Of a DNA stretch of 64,000 nucleotides, positions 44,835 to 53,492 are shown one piece after another (the first letter of the stretch is position 1; the number at the start of each line of letters is the position of its first letter). Source of the DNA: Paenibacillus sp. FSL K6-1096 (GTDB lineage: Bacteria > Bacillota > Bacilli > Paenibacillales > Paenibacillaceae); contig NZ_CP150274.1 in the NCBI RefSeq assembly GCF_037977055.1, positions 1,116,001 through 1,180,000 of the forward strand, in the 5' to 3' direction. The notes beneath the pieces are model-generated. The model did no database searches. It saw only the letters and a list, made by a program, of their open reading frames with translations, and had not been told where the DNA came from. Both the position numbers and the translations under genes were made by a program.

Positions 44835-45875
44835 TTAGGATTTGGCACGGGCCAGAAGATACAGGAAATAAGGAGCGCCGATTACCGCCACTACAATACC
44901 GGTCGGAACCTCCGACGGCTGGAGAATCCAGCGTCCGATCGTATCGGCCGCCATGACAAGCAGCGCTCCGAGCAGCGCCGAGACAGGCAGCATCAACTGA
45001 TGCTTCGGCCCGACCAGGCGTCTGGCCAGATGCGGGCCGACCAGCCCGACGAAGCCGATGCCGCCGCTGACCGCTACGCTGGAGGCGGCCAGCCCGACCG
45101 CTGCCGCCAGCAGCCGGAACTGCTCGCGCTTCACATCTGCGCCGAGCCCGGTGGCCGTCTGCTCACCCAGATGCAGCACATTCATCACCCTTGCCTTATA
45201 GAAGACATAAGGCAGAAGAATGACCACCCAGGGGAGCAGGGTCAGGACGAACTTCCAGCTTGTGCCCCAAATGCTGCCCGCTAGCCAGGTGGCGACGAAC
45301 TGGTATTTCTCCGGGTCCAGGCGCAGCGTCAGCACGATCATCGCCGCGCTCATTCCCGCTGCGACGGCAACACCGGTCAGCAGCAGACGAACCGGGGCAA
45401 TCCCCTCATGCCGCTTATAGGCAAGGCTGTAGATCAGCGCAGCCGTCCCGGCCGCCCCGGCAAAAGCAATAACCGGCAGCAGATAGACGGGGGCGGCTGA
45501 GGTCGTCGGATAGAACGAGACCAACAGCATAACCATCAGCCCGGCTCCGGAATTAATGCCAAGAATGCCCGGATCAGCCAGATCGTTGCGGAACACTCCC
45601 TGCATCACTGCGCCGGACACTGCCAGAGCGGCACCAATCAGCAGCGAGATCACGATCCGCGGGAGCCGGAACTGGAACAGAATCAGCTCCTGCTTCTCCG
45701 TCCCCCGGCCAAGCATGGTATGAAGCAGTTCCTGCGGGGTCAGCCTTATGTATCCTGTATTCACACTTATAATGAACATAACAACAATCAGAACGGCCAA
45801 TACACTTATCACGGTCAGACCCTTCCTGAGTCTGGCCTCTTCAGAGAACGGGTTCTTTACACTCTGCATCTTCAC
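44835..45875 (-). CDS. FecCD-family siderophore ABC permease 2
   Basis: A 346-residue permease with about ten spans. Motifs include LIGAALAVSGAVMQGVFRNDLADPGILGINSGAGL near the coupling and channel region and GGIGFVGLVGPHLARRLVGPKHQL near the C-terminus. The start overlaps the first permease by 4 bp, a usual arrangement for heterodimeric ferric siderophore permeases. It must work with the binding lipoprotein and a shared ATPase (FhuC/YusV-type) that is not encoded in this window. Confidence 0.93.
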   Translation of the reverse strand: MKMQSVKNPFSEEARLRKGLTVISVLAVLIVVMFIISVNTGYIRLTPQELLHTMLGRGTEKQELILFQFRLPRIVISLLIGAALAVSGAVMQGVFRNDLADPGILGINSGAGLMVMLLVSFYPTTSAAPVYLLPVIAFAGAAGTAALIYSLAYKRHEGIAPVRLLLTGVAVAAGMSAAMIVLTLRLDPEKYQFVATWLAGSIWGTSWKFVLTLLPWVVILLPYVFYKARVMNVLHLGEQTATGLGADVKREQFRLLAAAVGLAASSVAVSGGIGFVGLVGPHLARRLVGPKHQLMLPVSALLGALLVMAADTIGRWILQPSEVPTGIVVAVIGAPYFLYLLARAKS

Positions 45876-46930
45876 AGCTCCCTTCTTTCTTTGCGGGCCA
45901 GATACAGGAAGAACGGTACTCCGATCAGCGCAATGATAGCACCCACCGGCGTCTCATGCGGCGGATTAATCATCCGGGCGCTCAGATCGGCCGCAACCAC
46001 CAGCAGCGCACCCAGCACTGCCGAGCAGGGAATAATCCACCGGTAATCCACCCCTACGAGGTAGCGTGTCAGATGGGGAATAATCAGGCCGACAAACCCT
46101 ACTGCGCCAACAATGGCAACCGAGGCTCCGGCCAGAATCAGGACGATCAGCGTCCCGGCCAGCTTGACCAGCCCGGTCCGCTGCCCCAGCCCTCTGGCAA
46201 CATCCTCCCCCAGACTGAGCATCGTAATCGAACGGGAGAGAGCCACCGCGCCAAGGATGGTGGCAATGACCCAGGGCGACATTACCTGGAGCTGGATCCA
46301 TTTCGTTCCGGCAAGGCCGCCGGCATACCAGAAGGCAAGGTCTTGTCCGATCCGGAAATACAGCGCGATGCCCTCACTCAGCGCCGTGAGCAGTGCACTG
46401 AGGGCGGCACCGGCCAATACCAGGCGCGCCGGGGTCAGCCCGCCTTTGGCCAATGAGCCTATTCCGTAGACGATTCCTGCTCCGGCACCCGCCCCGAGGA
46501 AGGAATACAGAATCAGATACATAAACGGCACAGCCGGAAAAAATGCAAAGCAGACTGCCAGCGCAAAACCGGCGCCTGCGTTAATGCCCATCAGTCCCGA
46601 ATCCGCCAGCGGATTGCGGGTCATTCCCTGCATGATGGCTCCCGCCACGGCGAAGCTCGCACCCACCATCACCCCGCCCAGCACCCGGGGCAGCCTTAGC
46701 TCCCGGATAATCTGATGCTCTGTAATATCCGGATTGAAATGAAAAATTGCGGTCCATACGACCGAAAGCTTGATATCCGCTGCCCCGAACGAGACGGACA
46801 CTGCAATCCCCAGCGCCAGCACGATCAGTCCGCCGATCAGGATCAAGGTTGCCGCCAAGGGGCGGGACCGCAGCTTCAGCGGCTCCGGCTTCCGGTCAAG
46901 CCCGCTCCCGGACACTGCCTGTTGATTCAT
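45872..46930 (-). CDS. FecCD-family siderophore ABC permease 1
   Basis: A 353-residue permease with about ten spans; start ATG 46930 (MNQQAVSGSGLDRK), preceded by AGGTGA. The longer frame to 47050 lies upstream of the Fur-box promoter and is excluded. Motifs: MVGASFAVAGAIMQGMTRNPLADSGLMGINAGAGF and VGAVGFVGLIIPHLTRYLVGVDY. First gene of the permease-permease-reductase operon. It likely imports a ferric siderophore delivered by the lipoprotein at 38325. Confidence 0.93.
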   Translation of the reverse strand: MNQQAVSGSGLDRKPEPLKLRSRPLAATLILIGGLIVLALGIAVSVSFGAADIKLSVVWTAIFHFNPDITEHQIIRELRLPRVLGGVMVGASFAVAGAIMQGMTRNPLADSGLMGINAGAGFALAVCFAFFPAVPFMYLILYSFLGAGAGAGIVYGIGSLAKGGLTPARLVLAGAALSALLTALSEGIALYFRIGQDLAFWYAGGLAGTKWIQLQVMSPWVIATILGAVALSRSITMLSLGEDVARGLGQRTGLVKLAGTLIVLILAGASVAIVGAVGFVGLIIPHLTRYLVGVDYRWIIPCSAVLGALLVVAADLSARMINPPHETPVGAIIALIGVPFFLYLARKERREL

Positions 46931-46954
46931 GAATGTCACCTGTTTCTTATGAAA

Positions 46955-46975
46955 TTGATTCTCATTATCATTATA
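46955..46975 (-). promoter_or_regulatory. Fur box with -10 element, permease operon promoter
   Basis: Plus strand ttgattctcattatcatta (46955-46973) matches the Fur consensus; on the minus strand TATAAT lies at 46970-46975. It is about 25 bp before the first permease start, so Fur would repress the operon when iron is plentiful. Confidence 0.8.
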
Positions 46976-47010
46976 ATATTGTAATAGAGACATCCATGTT
47001 TGGCAATGGA

Positions 47011-47077
47011 TAAAAAATAAAGACAGCCCATTCCTCAGGCCCATCCCCAAAAGGATGAACCTGAAGCGTGAGCTGCC
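47011..47077 (-). terminator. Terminator after the 73-residue membrane protein gene
   Basis: On the minus strand GGCAGC (47072-47077) pairs with GCTGTC (47022-47027), with inner TCAGG/CCTGA and CATCC/GGATG stems, followed by TTTATTTTTTA. It insulates the permease promoter. Confidence 0.75.
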
Positions 47078-47134
47078 TGTGTGGGACTGCTGGTTGTATA
47101 CCGGTATTTCCGCGATACTCCAGCACCACTGCCA

Positions 47135-47356
47135 TTACCTCGTATAGTCCTCGTATTCCTCTCTCCGGTTCAGCTTAGCGTACATATACTCATCATTCTT
47201 CAGCCTGTATAACTGGCCCATCGCGCCGAAGATAATCAGCAGCAGGACAATCAGTGCATACGCATAGGTGAACTGGTCGATATAGAAGCAGATTACAATC
47301 GCCGCAAAGGTCAGCAGCAGCAGCCCGAGGGCGATCCGGCTTAGCATTTTCTTCAT
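47135..47356 (-). CDS. Small membrane protein, unknown
   Basis: A 73-residue protein with two hydrophobic segments (IALGLLLLTFAAIVICFYI and ALIVLLLIIFGAMGQL) and an acidic/basic tail rich in tyrosine (NDEYMYAKLNRREEYEDYTR). ATG 47356 has GGAGG 7 bp upstream. It has its own terminator. I recognise no family; it resembles small YtpI-like proteins in size only. Confidence 0.7.
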   Translation of the reverse strand: MKKMLSRIALGLLLLTFAAIVICFYIDQFTYAYALIVLLLIIFGAMGQLYRLKNDEYMYAKLNRREEYEDYTR

Positions 47357-47430
47357 TAACGTTCCTCCACAGAATCATCTTGGTCTTAATGTAGCATATT
47401 CTGCGGGCGAATCTTGTCGAAACCTGGCAA

Positions 47431-49125
47431 TTAGATCAGCTTAGAGATCAACGTTCCGGCCAGCAGCTCGCCGAGCGTCTTGTCCAGCGGCAGCGGCTTG
47501 TTGCCGAGACAGGTACGCACAGCGGTCAGCAGGACCCGGATATCGTATTTGCTCGGGTGGACGGGGATCACTTCTTTTTCCAGCTTCAAAAGCTCATACA
47601 CCGCCATCATGGCCGAGCGGACCGAATATTCCACCGTGAAGACGCAATCGTCCGGGACTTCGGCGAACTGGCCGAGGAAGGCCAGATTCACGCTGCCCTG
47701 CGGCACCACCTGCGGACGGTCCCCGGCAACACGCGGCATGAACTGGGATGTAATGTAGGGCATCATGCACGGAATAACGTTAACGGTATGCTCCAGAATC
47801 TCGGGAATGCGGTCCGCGAGGCCCATATGGTAGCACAATTCCTCCAGCAGCTCGGCTCCGGTGCAGTCGCTCATTTTCTTATGAACATAGTCGCCTTCAG
47901 CATCCGGGAACAGGCCGTACGCCCAGAGGACCTTCACATTGTCCGGCTGATTAATGAAATGCGGCTGCTTCGGTGCGGTCCAGGACATCATCCAGCCCGA
48001 ATCCTTGATCGTAACTACGCCGCCCATCCCTGGCGCATCTCCAGTCAGCTCCAGCAGATGCGGGAAGACAATCTCATCATCGGTCAGAGTAATCGTGAAT
48101 GACAGCCACTTCGACTTGTCGATATCGCCGCAGAACACCTCAGGACGGCCGAAATCCGGGGATTTCGCGGCAAGCTTTTCCCATAGGCTCCAGCAGCCGC
48201 GCTCCGTCACAGAGCGGTTCAGCACAGCCGGATGATGCAGATCACCCAGCGTCGAATTCTCTGTCATCGAGCCGTTCGTAACCATGACCAGATCCCCGCG
48301 GGCAACAGCGATGCGTCTCTGCAATCCGTTCACCAGCAGCTCTATAGCGGTAACCACCTTCTCCCCGCCGGTCAGGTCCAGCGTGAGATCGGTGACCTGA
48401 TGATTTTTGTCAAAATGAACGCCCTCCCGCTCCAGCCACTTCATGAGAGGCAGAATCAGCGAATCGAACTGGTTGTATTCGGTATGCAGAATGCCCTTCA
48501 GCCGGTTCATTCCCGAGATCAGGTGCATGAACCGCTCCATGTAACGCTTGACCTCAACCACACTGTGCCAGTTCTCGAACGCGAACATCGACCGCCAGAA
48601 GTACCAGAAGTTCGTCTCCAGGAAGCTCGGGTCAAAAAACTGCTCAATTGTCACCGCCCCCAGCCGCTCCTCGGTAGCCAGCGCCAGCTTACCCAGTTGC
48701 AGGGAATGTGCGGTGGAGAGGCCAAGCGTGGAGAAATCGGCGGGGGTGCCCTGCTTCTCGACCAGGCGGCAATGCGATTCAATCGGTTCGGCCAGATTCA
48801 GCTCGCGGAATTCATCCAGCACCGTCCGGTCCGGGTTAGTCAGTGATGGAATGAAGCCGAACAGCTCCATGAAGCACTCGAAATGCTCCTCAATCTCGCG
48901 TCCGCCCCGGGCGCTGTAGCCGTCCTTGGCATTGCCCGCCCCGTCCATCGAACCGCCGTATACCGCCGACTGCTCCAGAATATGAATATTCCGGCCGGGC
49001 ATATGCCCGTCACGGATCAGGAACGCCGCCGCCGACAGGGAGCCGATTCCGCCTCCAACCAGATATGCCTTGCGCGAAGCGATGCCTTCCTTCACCCGGG
49101 GATGAATTCTCTGATATGTACCCAT
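47431..49125 (-). CDS. ohyA: Oleate hydratase (MCRA family)
   Basis: A 564-residue flavoprotein that adds water to the cis-9 double bond of oleic and related acids, forming 10-hydroxy fatty acids, often for detoxification of host or environmental unsaturated fatty acids. The FAD glycine motif VGGGIGSLSAAAF is at residues 23-35; the family stretch YGGSMDGAGNAKDGYSARGGREIEEHFE follows, then RTVLDEFRE. Length matches known hydratases. The start ATG 49125 has GGAAGG upstream. A TetR-type regulator lies 130 bp upstream in the same orientation. Confidence 0.93.
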   Translation of the reverse strand: MGTYQRIHPRVKEGIASRKAYLVGGGIGSLSAAAFLIRDGHMPGRNIHILEQSAVYGGSMDGAGNAKDGYSARGGREIEEHFECFMELFGFIPSLTNPDRTVLDEFRELNLAEPIESHCRLVEKQGTPADFSTLGLSTAHSLQLGKLALATEERLGAVTIEQFFDPSFLETNFWYFWRSMFAFENWHSVVEVKRYMERFMHLISGMNRLKGILHTEYNQFDSLILPLMKWLEREGVHFDKNHQVTDLTLDLTGGEKVVTAIELLVNGLQRRIAVARGDLVMVTNGSMTENSTLGDLHHPAVLNRSVTERGCWSLWEKLAAKSPDFGRPEVFCGDIDKSKWLSFTITLTDDEIVFPHLLELTGDAPGMGGVVTIKDSGWMMSWTAPKQPHFINQPDNVKVLWAYGLFPDAEGDYVHKKMSDCTGAELLEELCYHMGLADRIPEILEHTVNVIPCMMPYITSQFMPRVAGDRPQVVPQGSVNLAFLGQFAEVPDDCVFTVEYSVRSAMMAVYELLKLEKEVIPVHPSKYDIRVLLTAVRTCLGNKPLPLDKTLGELLAGTLISKLI

Positions 49126-49255
49126 GTGTCCTCTTCCTTCCTTAATCAGGGGATAAGTGCCTGCTAACTGCCTTCACTATATCCGCCGTGAACCCGGAAT
49201 ACGATGGACACCTTGATGCTTCTGTACAGGGATTACACATCCCTTATGGATTGTG

Positions 49256-49864
49256 TCATTTCTCAGCCGGAATGGCAGCCGACCAGTAATGCGCAAGCCC
49301 CCGGGCGATGCTGCCGTCCATAATCCGCCCCACTTTGTCCACTAGTCCCGCCGGATCGGAGTTGGCCCCTGCCCGGAGCCAGTGAATCACCTGTTCAAGA
49401 ATCGCCAGCGTATAGAAATCGGCAAAATCCAGCCTGGCCTGCATCCTCACCTGCTCCGTAATGAGCGCCCGGCTGGTCTCCTCCCGCTCGTCCAGCTCCT
49501 CCACCACCCGGATCATCACGCGATAGATAACGCCGTACAGGAACTGCTCCAGATGCTCGCGCCCCAGGGAATGGAAGGTGTTCAGACACATGGTTTTGTT
49601 GTCTACCGTATAGCGCAGCACACTTAAGAACCCCTGCTTCCAGCCGGCAATGCAGCAGTATTGGTCCAGCCCTTCGATGACCTCTAATTTGTAGATCCAG
49701 CCAAGCAGCTCATAGATATCCTGAAAATGATTATAGAAGGTATGCCGCGTCACCCCGCAATCTGCGGTCAGCTGCTGGATGGTTATTTTGTTGAGGGGGG
49801 TGGTGAGCATCAGCTTTTTGAGAGACCGGGCTAAAGCGTTCTTGGTTAAGAGTGAACTCGACAT
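49256..49864 (-). CDS. TetR/AcrR-type transcriptional regulator
   Basis: A 202-residue regulator. The N-terminal helix-turn-helix is KITIQQLTADCGVTRHTFYNHFQDIYELLGWIY at about 25-57; the C-terminal ligand domain resembles the TetR_C7/DhaS-type group. Start ATG 49864 has AGGAGG 5 bp upstream; the frame extends further without a ribosome site. It lies next to oleate hydratase in the same direction, so it may control that gene in response to fatty acids, but I see no clear operator palindrome in the 130-bp gap. Confidence 0.85.
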   Translation of the reverse strand: MSSSLLTKNALARSLKKLMLTTPLNKITIQQLTADCGVTRHTFYNHFQDIYELLGWIYKLEVIEGLDQYCCIAGWKQGFLSVLRYTVDNKTMCLNTFHSLGREHLEQFLYGVIYRVMIRVVEELDEREETSRALITEQVRMQARLDFADFYTLAILEQVIHWLRAGANSDPAGLVDKVGRIMDGSIARGLAHYWSAAIPAEK

Positions 49865-49947
49865 CTCTTCCTCCTGAACTCTTCGAATTTGATATTCCAA
49901 TTATAACCATTTCCCGGTTCCATTTCATCCCGGCTGCTCCACAGCCG

Positions 49948-50688
49948 TTACTCCCGCTCGCCGAGCCGGACTGAATAGGTCTTATATCCTGCATCGCTAA
50001 TTTCCAGGCAGTTCAGCTGCTCACCGTATACACAGCCGCCGTCGATGCCGATTTTGTCGCCCAGCGGACTGAACCAGACACCTGCCCCGTCCTGCAGATC
50101 CACCGTAGAGGTATGGCCGAACACAACCGTCTTCTCCGTAGAAGTTACAGGATGATTATAGAACGGCTCCCGGATCCAGATAAAATCATACTCCCGCTGG
50201 CTCCGCCAATCGGCTAGAGAAGGATCTATTCCTGCATGGACGAACAGATGGGTATCCGTCTCATAGTAGAAGGGCAGCGAGCCCAGGAAATCCAGATGCT
50301 CCTTATACTCAGTACGCATGAATTGCTTCATCTCCGTATAGTCCTTCCAGCCTGAATCCGGGTGCAGCAGGACGGAATCCCGGCCTCCGCAATAGCTCAG
50401 CAGGGTCTGGAATCCCCCATTCGTAATCCAGTGGGTATCCCGCTTGTCATCTTCACCCGCCAGCGCATCTAACGCCATCTGGTCATGATTGCCCCGCAGC
50501 ACAATAACCCCCTCATCTTCGGCAAGCCGCTTCACCTCCTCTACGACCGCTCTGCTGTCCGGCCCTCTGTCCACATAATCGCCCAACAGAATCAATTGAT
50601 CCCTGGAGGGGTTATAGTCCGCGCGGCGGAGCAGCAGGTTGAATTCTTCTATACAGCCGTGGATGTCACTAATCACTAACGTTCTCAT
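49948..50688 (-). CDS. Metallophosphoesterase of the PP1/PrpE type
   Basis: A 246-residue cytoplasmic metallophosphatase. The metal and catalytic motifs are DIHGC at 7-11, GDYVDRG at 35-41, and RGNHDQM near 68-74, plus H residues in FVHAGIDP and VFGHTST. This is the Ser/Thr phosphatase or Ap4A hydrolase-like group (e.g. PrpE); which substrate it uses is not clear. ATG 50688 has AAGGAGG 8 bp upstream. A hairpin without U-run follows its stop. Confidence 0.88.
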   Translation of the reverse strand: MRTLVISDIHGCIEEFNLLLRRADYNPSRDQLILLGDYVDRGPDSRAVVEEVKRLAEDEGVIVLRGNHDQMALDALAGEDDKRDTHWITNGGFQTLLSYCGGRDSVLLHPDSGWKDYTEMKQFMRTEYKEHLDFLGSLPFYYETDTHLFVHAGIDPSLADWRSQREYDFIWIREPFYNHPVTSTEKTVVFGHTSTVDLQDGAGVWFSPLGDKIGIDGGCVYGEQLNCLEISDAGYKTYSVRLGERE

Positions 50689-50748
50689 GCCGCTCTCCTC
50701 CTTCTTCACATGAAACTATACTATCACAAGATGAACGCAAAATTCCCT

Positions 50749-50801
50749 CACAAAGTGGGGCTTTAGCGTAGATGATGACTCAGGTACTTTGCGGGGACCC
50801 C
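50749..50801. repeat. Dispersed 53-bp element, copy A
   Basis: cacaaagtggggctttagcg ... ggtactttgcggggacccc. Its twin is at 60180-60231 (same ends, 53 vs 52 bp) and a partial copy is at 10076. Inverted CAAAGT and ACTTTG arms flank the centre. It lies between genes with no coding sign. Confidence 0.7.
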
Positions 50802-50825
50802 AAAACATATCAATTCTTATCTAAC

Positions 50826-50872
50826 AAAAAAAGAGGTTCACCCGCTGAGCGTTAGCTTAACGTTTGAACCTC
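50826..50872 (-). terminator. Terminator of the sigma-DUF1835 gene
   Basis: On the minus strand GGAGGTTCA (50864-50872) pairs with TGAACCTC (50833-50840) with an inner AACG/CGTT-type loop, followed by TTTTTTT. Confidence 0.85.
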
Positions 50873-50883
50873 CGTTTTACATT

Positions 50884-52467
50884 CTATTCTGCTTGGGCCG
50901 GTACGGGCCTTCCCGCAGCGCTGTCCCAGCGCCAGGAGGCGTTATGCCCCTGCAGGTGCAGGCCGCCGTACCATTCATCAATGCCTTGTCTTAGCACCCG
51001 GTCCGCGTCCCCAGCCAGCACCTGCTCACCCAGCGCTGTCAGTCTCACGCTGCGGTTCAGGAAGTCCGGGACTTGCCGGTAATCTGTAACCTCTGCCACT
51101 CCGTCAATTCGCAGCAGCGGATTCCCGCCAGCCGTCAGGGAACGCAGGATTTTCCAGTATTCCGTGTCGCCCATACCCAGCCGGTGCAGCTCATCCGTCA
51201 CCTGCCGGAATAGCTTCAGCGGCGTATCAGTTCCGCTAGCCACAGCTTGAAGGGTGGTCTGTTCAGCGATCCCGAGGCCGTTCTCAACAGAAGGCAGCCG
51301 GGAGAGATGGGTCTGGAAGGCGTCATAGGCAAAAGCGAGCGCAGTGCCTGCCAGCTCCTCCCTGTGCTGCTCCAGATAATCGGCGAGCGTGCCCGGATTT
51401 GAGGCTGCATAAGCCTGCCACAGTCCGCTGCCGAGCGTAAGCTCCCTGCGCCCGATATTCTGCCAGGTTCCGCGCAGGGCGCCAAGCTGGTCTGCCGTCA
51501 GCTGCCCCAGGCCATGGAACGGTTCAATCCCGGGGAATTCGCCGATGCAGAGCAGGCTCAGCTTCGTTTTGCCAAGCTTTTGCCCATTGAACCAGTCTAG
51601 CAGATATGCCAGCATACTCTGGTCGAACAGATCATGCTCGAACCACAGCACCACCTCATCATACTGGCGGAAGCCGCTGATCCTGCGCTCCTGCTCCTCG
51701 CATCCCGCCATATATTCAGCCGAAGGAATGCCCATTGTTGATTGCAGAACCTCCGCCCGCAGCTTCCGTGCCTGCTCTTCCGCCGGATCTATGAATATCG
51801 GGCCAGCCGGATAAATCTCTCTCCATACCAGCACCTCTCCCTGAACAATACCCTGCTTCAGCTTGTCGCCTACGGAATCACCATTCACAATATGCAGCAT
51901 ACGCGCTCCCCCTTCATGTAACAGATGAAATGCGGCGGCCAGATCAGCAACAGGTAAAGCGCCCTTCAGCTTGCGTCTGCCGTCGTACAGCCTTTTTTTG
52001 AGTGCAGCGGCTGAAATGCCCAGATAACCCGCAATCTCCTGCACCGAGTACCCATAGAAGTAGAACAGCTGAAGCGGAATTCGCAGCTTGGGCGGCAATT
52101 CGGCCACACAGCGGTGCAGCACTCCCGTCCATTCCCGGCGTTCCGCCACTTCCTGAGCGCCTGGTGCAGCCCCGGCGACATGCTCCGCCGCCTCCAGAGG
52201 CAGCAGCACCTGAGCCTTCCGCCGCAGCAGCCGGTGGCATTGCCTGACGACAATCGTCTTGAACCATCCCGGGAACGCCGCCGGCTCCTGGAGGCTGCCG
52301 AGGTGCATATAAGCTTCAATGAATGCTTCCTGCACGGCATCCTCTGCCAGCTGAACATCGCCCAGCCGGTCATAAGCCACGACATAAGCCATCCCCCGCA
52401 CATGCTCCGTCAGCTGCCGGAAGGCTTCCGCATCACCCTTCTGCGCCTGTTCGATCCACTGTTGCAT
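50884..52467 (-). CDS. ECF sigma factor fused to a DUF1835-type C-terminal domain
   Basis: About 527 residues. The N-terminal 185 form an ECF sigma factor: region 2 (AYVVAYDRLGDVQLAEDAVQEAFIEAY) and region 4 (LPPKLRIPLQLFYFYGYSVQEIAGYLGISAAALKKRLYDGRRKLK). The remaining 340 begin ARMLHIVNGDSVGDKLKQGIVQGEVLVWREIYPAGP, a DUF1835 signature, and continue with an acidic helix-rich domain (EHDLFDQSMLAYLLDWF) and a winged-helix-like end. No anti-sigma gene lies next to it. ATG 52467 has GGGAG upstream; 52515 is an alternative. The C-terminal half is likely the sensor or control part. Terminator follows the stop. Confidence 0.87.
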   Translation of the reverse strand: MQQWIEQAQKGDAEAFRQLTEHVRGMAYVVAYDRLGDVQLAEDAVQEAFIEAYMHLGSLQEPAAFPGWFKTIVVRQCHRLLRRKAQVLLPLEAAEHVAGAAPGAQEVAERREWTGVLHRCVAELPPKLRIPLQLFYFYGYSVQEIAGYLGISAAALKKRLYDGRRKLKGALPVADLAAAFHLLHEGGARMLHIVNGDSVGDKLKQGIVQGEVLVWREIYPAGPIFIDPAEEQARKLRAEVLQSTMGIPSAEYMAGCEEQERRISGFRQYDEVVLWFEHDLFDQSMLAYLLDWFNGQKLGKTKLSLLCIGEFPGIEPFHGLGQLTADQLGALRGTWQNIGRRELTLGSGLWQAYAASNPGTLADYLEQHREELAGTALAFAYDAFQTHLSRLPSVENGLGIAEQTTLQAVASGTDTPLKLFRQVTDELHRLGMGDTEYWKILRSLTAGGNPLLRIDGVAEVTDYRQVPDFLNRSVRLTALGEQVLAGDADRVLRQGIDEWYGGLHLQGHNASWRWDSAAGRPVPAQAE

Positions 52468-52547
52468 ATGTCTCCCGGACCTCATTTCTGTAAGTTGTTC
52501 TTCTGTTCTAATCATAAGTGCCGTTCCGGGAGAGAATGGTTACATTT

Positions 52548-53099
52548 CTATTCCGCGGCTCCAAGGACGGAGATGAACTCCGGCGGAAGCTCGTCTGCCA
52601 ACCATATGTTATGATTGCCATGGTAGAATTTGATCCCGTCAGCGGCGGCCCGTCCGGCATCGATGGTTAAGATCACAGGACTCGGGTCCTTGCGTCCTCC
52701 CACCAGCTTGGCGGTATCCGTATCCACCGAGAAATGGACATACTGTCTCTTCATCGGCTTCAGACCCTCATGCAGAATCGTGTCCACCCATTGCCGGGCG
52801 GTTCCGTGGTACAGAACGGAGGGCGGGGCTGCGTCCTGTTTGATGATTTTTTGCGGAACAGAGTGCCCGTACAGCGCCCTAATCCGCCCGTCCACAATCT
52901 CATGCCGCTGCTTGTCCGATGCTGCGATCATCTTATCCAGATCCTCCGCTTGGACCGGCTGCCACTTCTTGTTCTGCTGCAAGGCATGGAGCAGCTGCCC
53001 AATATCCACCCATCCCTGTTCATCCAATTCCAGCTCATACTCCCACGGCGCATGACGCAGAATGTATGACACCTCTTTACTAAGCTTCATATAGTCCAT
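52548..53099 (-). CDS. kptA: RNA 2'-phosphotransferase KptA/Tpt1
   Basis: A 183-residue enzyme that moves a 2'-phosphate from RNA to NAD, yielding ADP-ribose 1'',2''-cyclic phosphate. Family motifs: LSKEVSYILRHAPW at the start, ELDEQGWVDIGQLL, VLYHGTARQWVDTILHEGLKPMKRQYVHFS and the C-terminal YHGNHNIWLADELPPEFI. Bacteria usually lack 2'-phosphate tRNA-splice junctions, so its substrate here is unclear (RNA repair or modified NAD). ATG 53099 has AAGGAG 9 bp upstream. It lies directly upstream of the sigma-DUF1835 gene, 80 bp apart. Confidence 0.92.
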   Translation of the reverse strand: MDYMKLSKEVSYILRHAPWEYELELDEQGWVDIGQLLHALQQNKKWQPVQAEDLDKMIAASDKQRHEIVDGRIRALYGHSVPQKIIKQDAAPPSVLYHGTARQWVDTILHEGLKPMKRQYVHFSVDTDTAKLVGGRKDPSPVILTIDAGRAAADGIKFYHGNHNIWLADELPPEFISVLGAAE

Positions 53100-53219
53100 T
53101 GGATTCAGCTCCTTCATTAATCCATTGTTGCTAATCGTCATCGATTATTACGAGTTTAGCATAGGTGAAGCTTCCGGAATAACCGTGACAAGGCCATTGA
53201 TGCGCTCCATCAGCCAGAT

Positions 53220-53430
53220 GAACGGACAGACATTCCGCTATTTCTGCTAATCAGGCGGTTATGCGGAGTGTGCGGACTCAGTGCAATTCGTTATCCGGCT
53301 AATTTCCGCATGATTGGGAGCCGAATAGTCACGATAGCGGAATCTCAGTCCGTCTCAGCTCCAAAAAGAGCCTTTTCGGCGAAATTAGGGAATCGGAGTC
53401 CGTCTGAGTCTGGTTAGTACAAGGGGCGTT
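53220..53430. repeat. Degenerate 50-54-bp repeats
   Basis: In the gap 53100-53604 (no gene) AGTCCGTCT occurs at 53347 and 53397 (50 bp apart), and a ccgctat...ctgctaat / cgttatc...ggctaat pair lies about 54 bp apart. The minus frame reads as RRTEIPLS- and SDSLISPK-like residues. It is a weaker, degraded example of the same 51-bp style. Confidence 0.5.
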
Positions 53431-53467
53431 GTGGGTTGTGCTCCCCGGCCTCACTATAAGTGCACGC

Positions 53468-53492
53468 AAAAAGCCGCCCCTCCCGAGGCGGC
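53468..53492 (-). terminator. Terminator of the spoIIA operon
   Basis: On the minus strand GCCGCC (53487-53492) pairs with GGCGGC (53473-53478), followed by TTTTT. It lies 110 bp past the sigF stop. Confidence 0.8.

Noticed and set aside
46931..47050. N-terminal extension of the first FecCD permease
   Set aside because: It would begin upstream of the Fur-box promoter and lacks a ribosome site; ATG 46930 is preferred.
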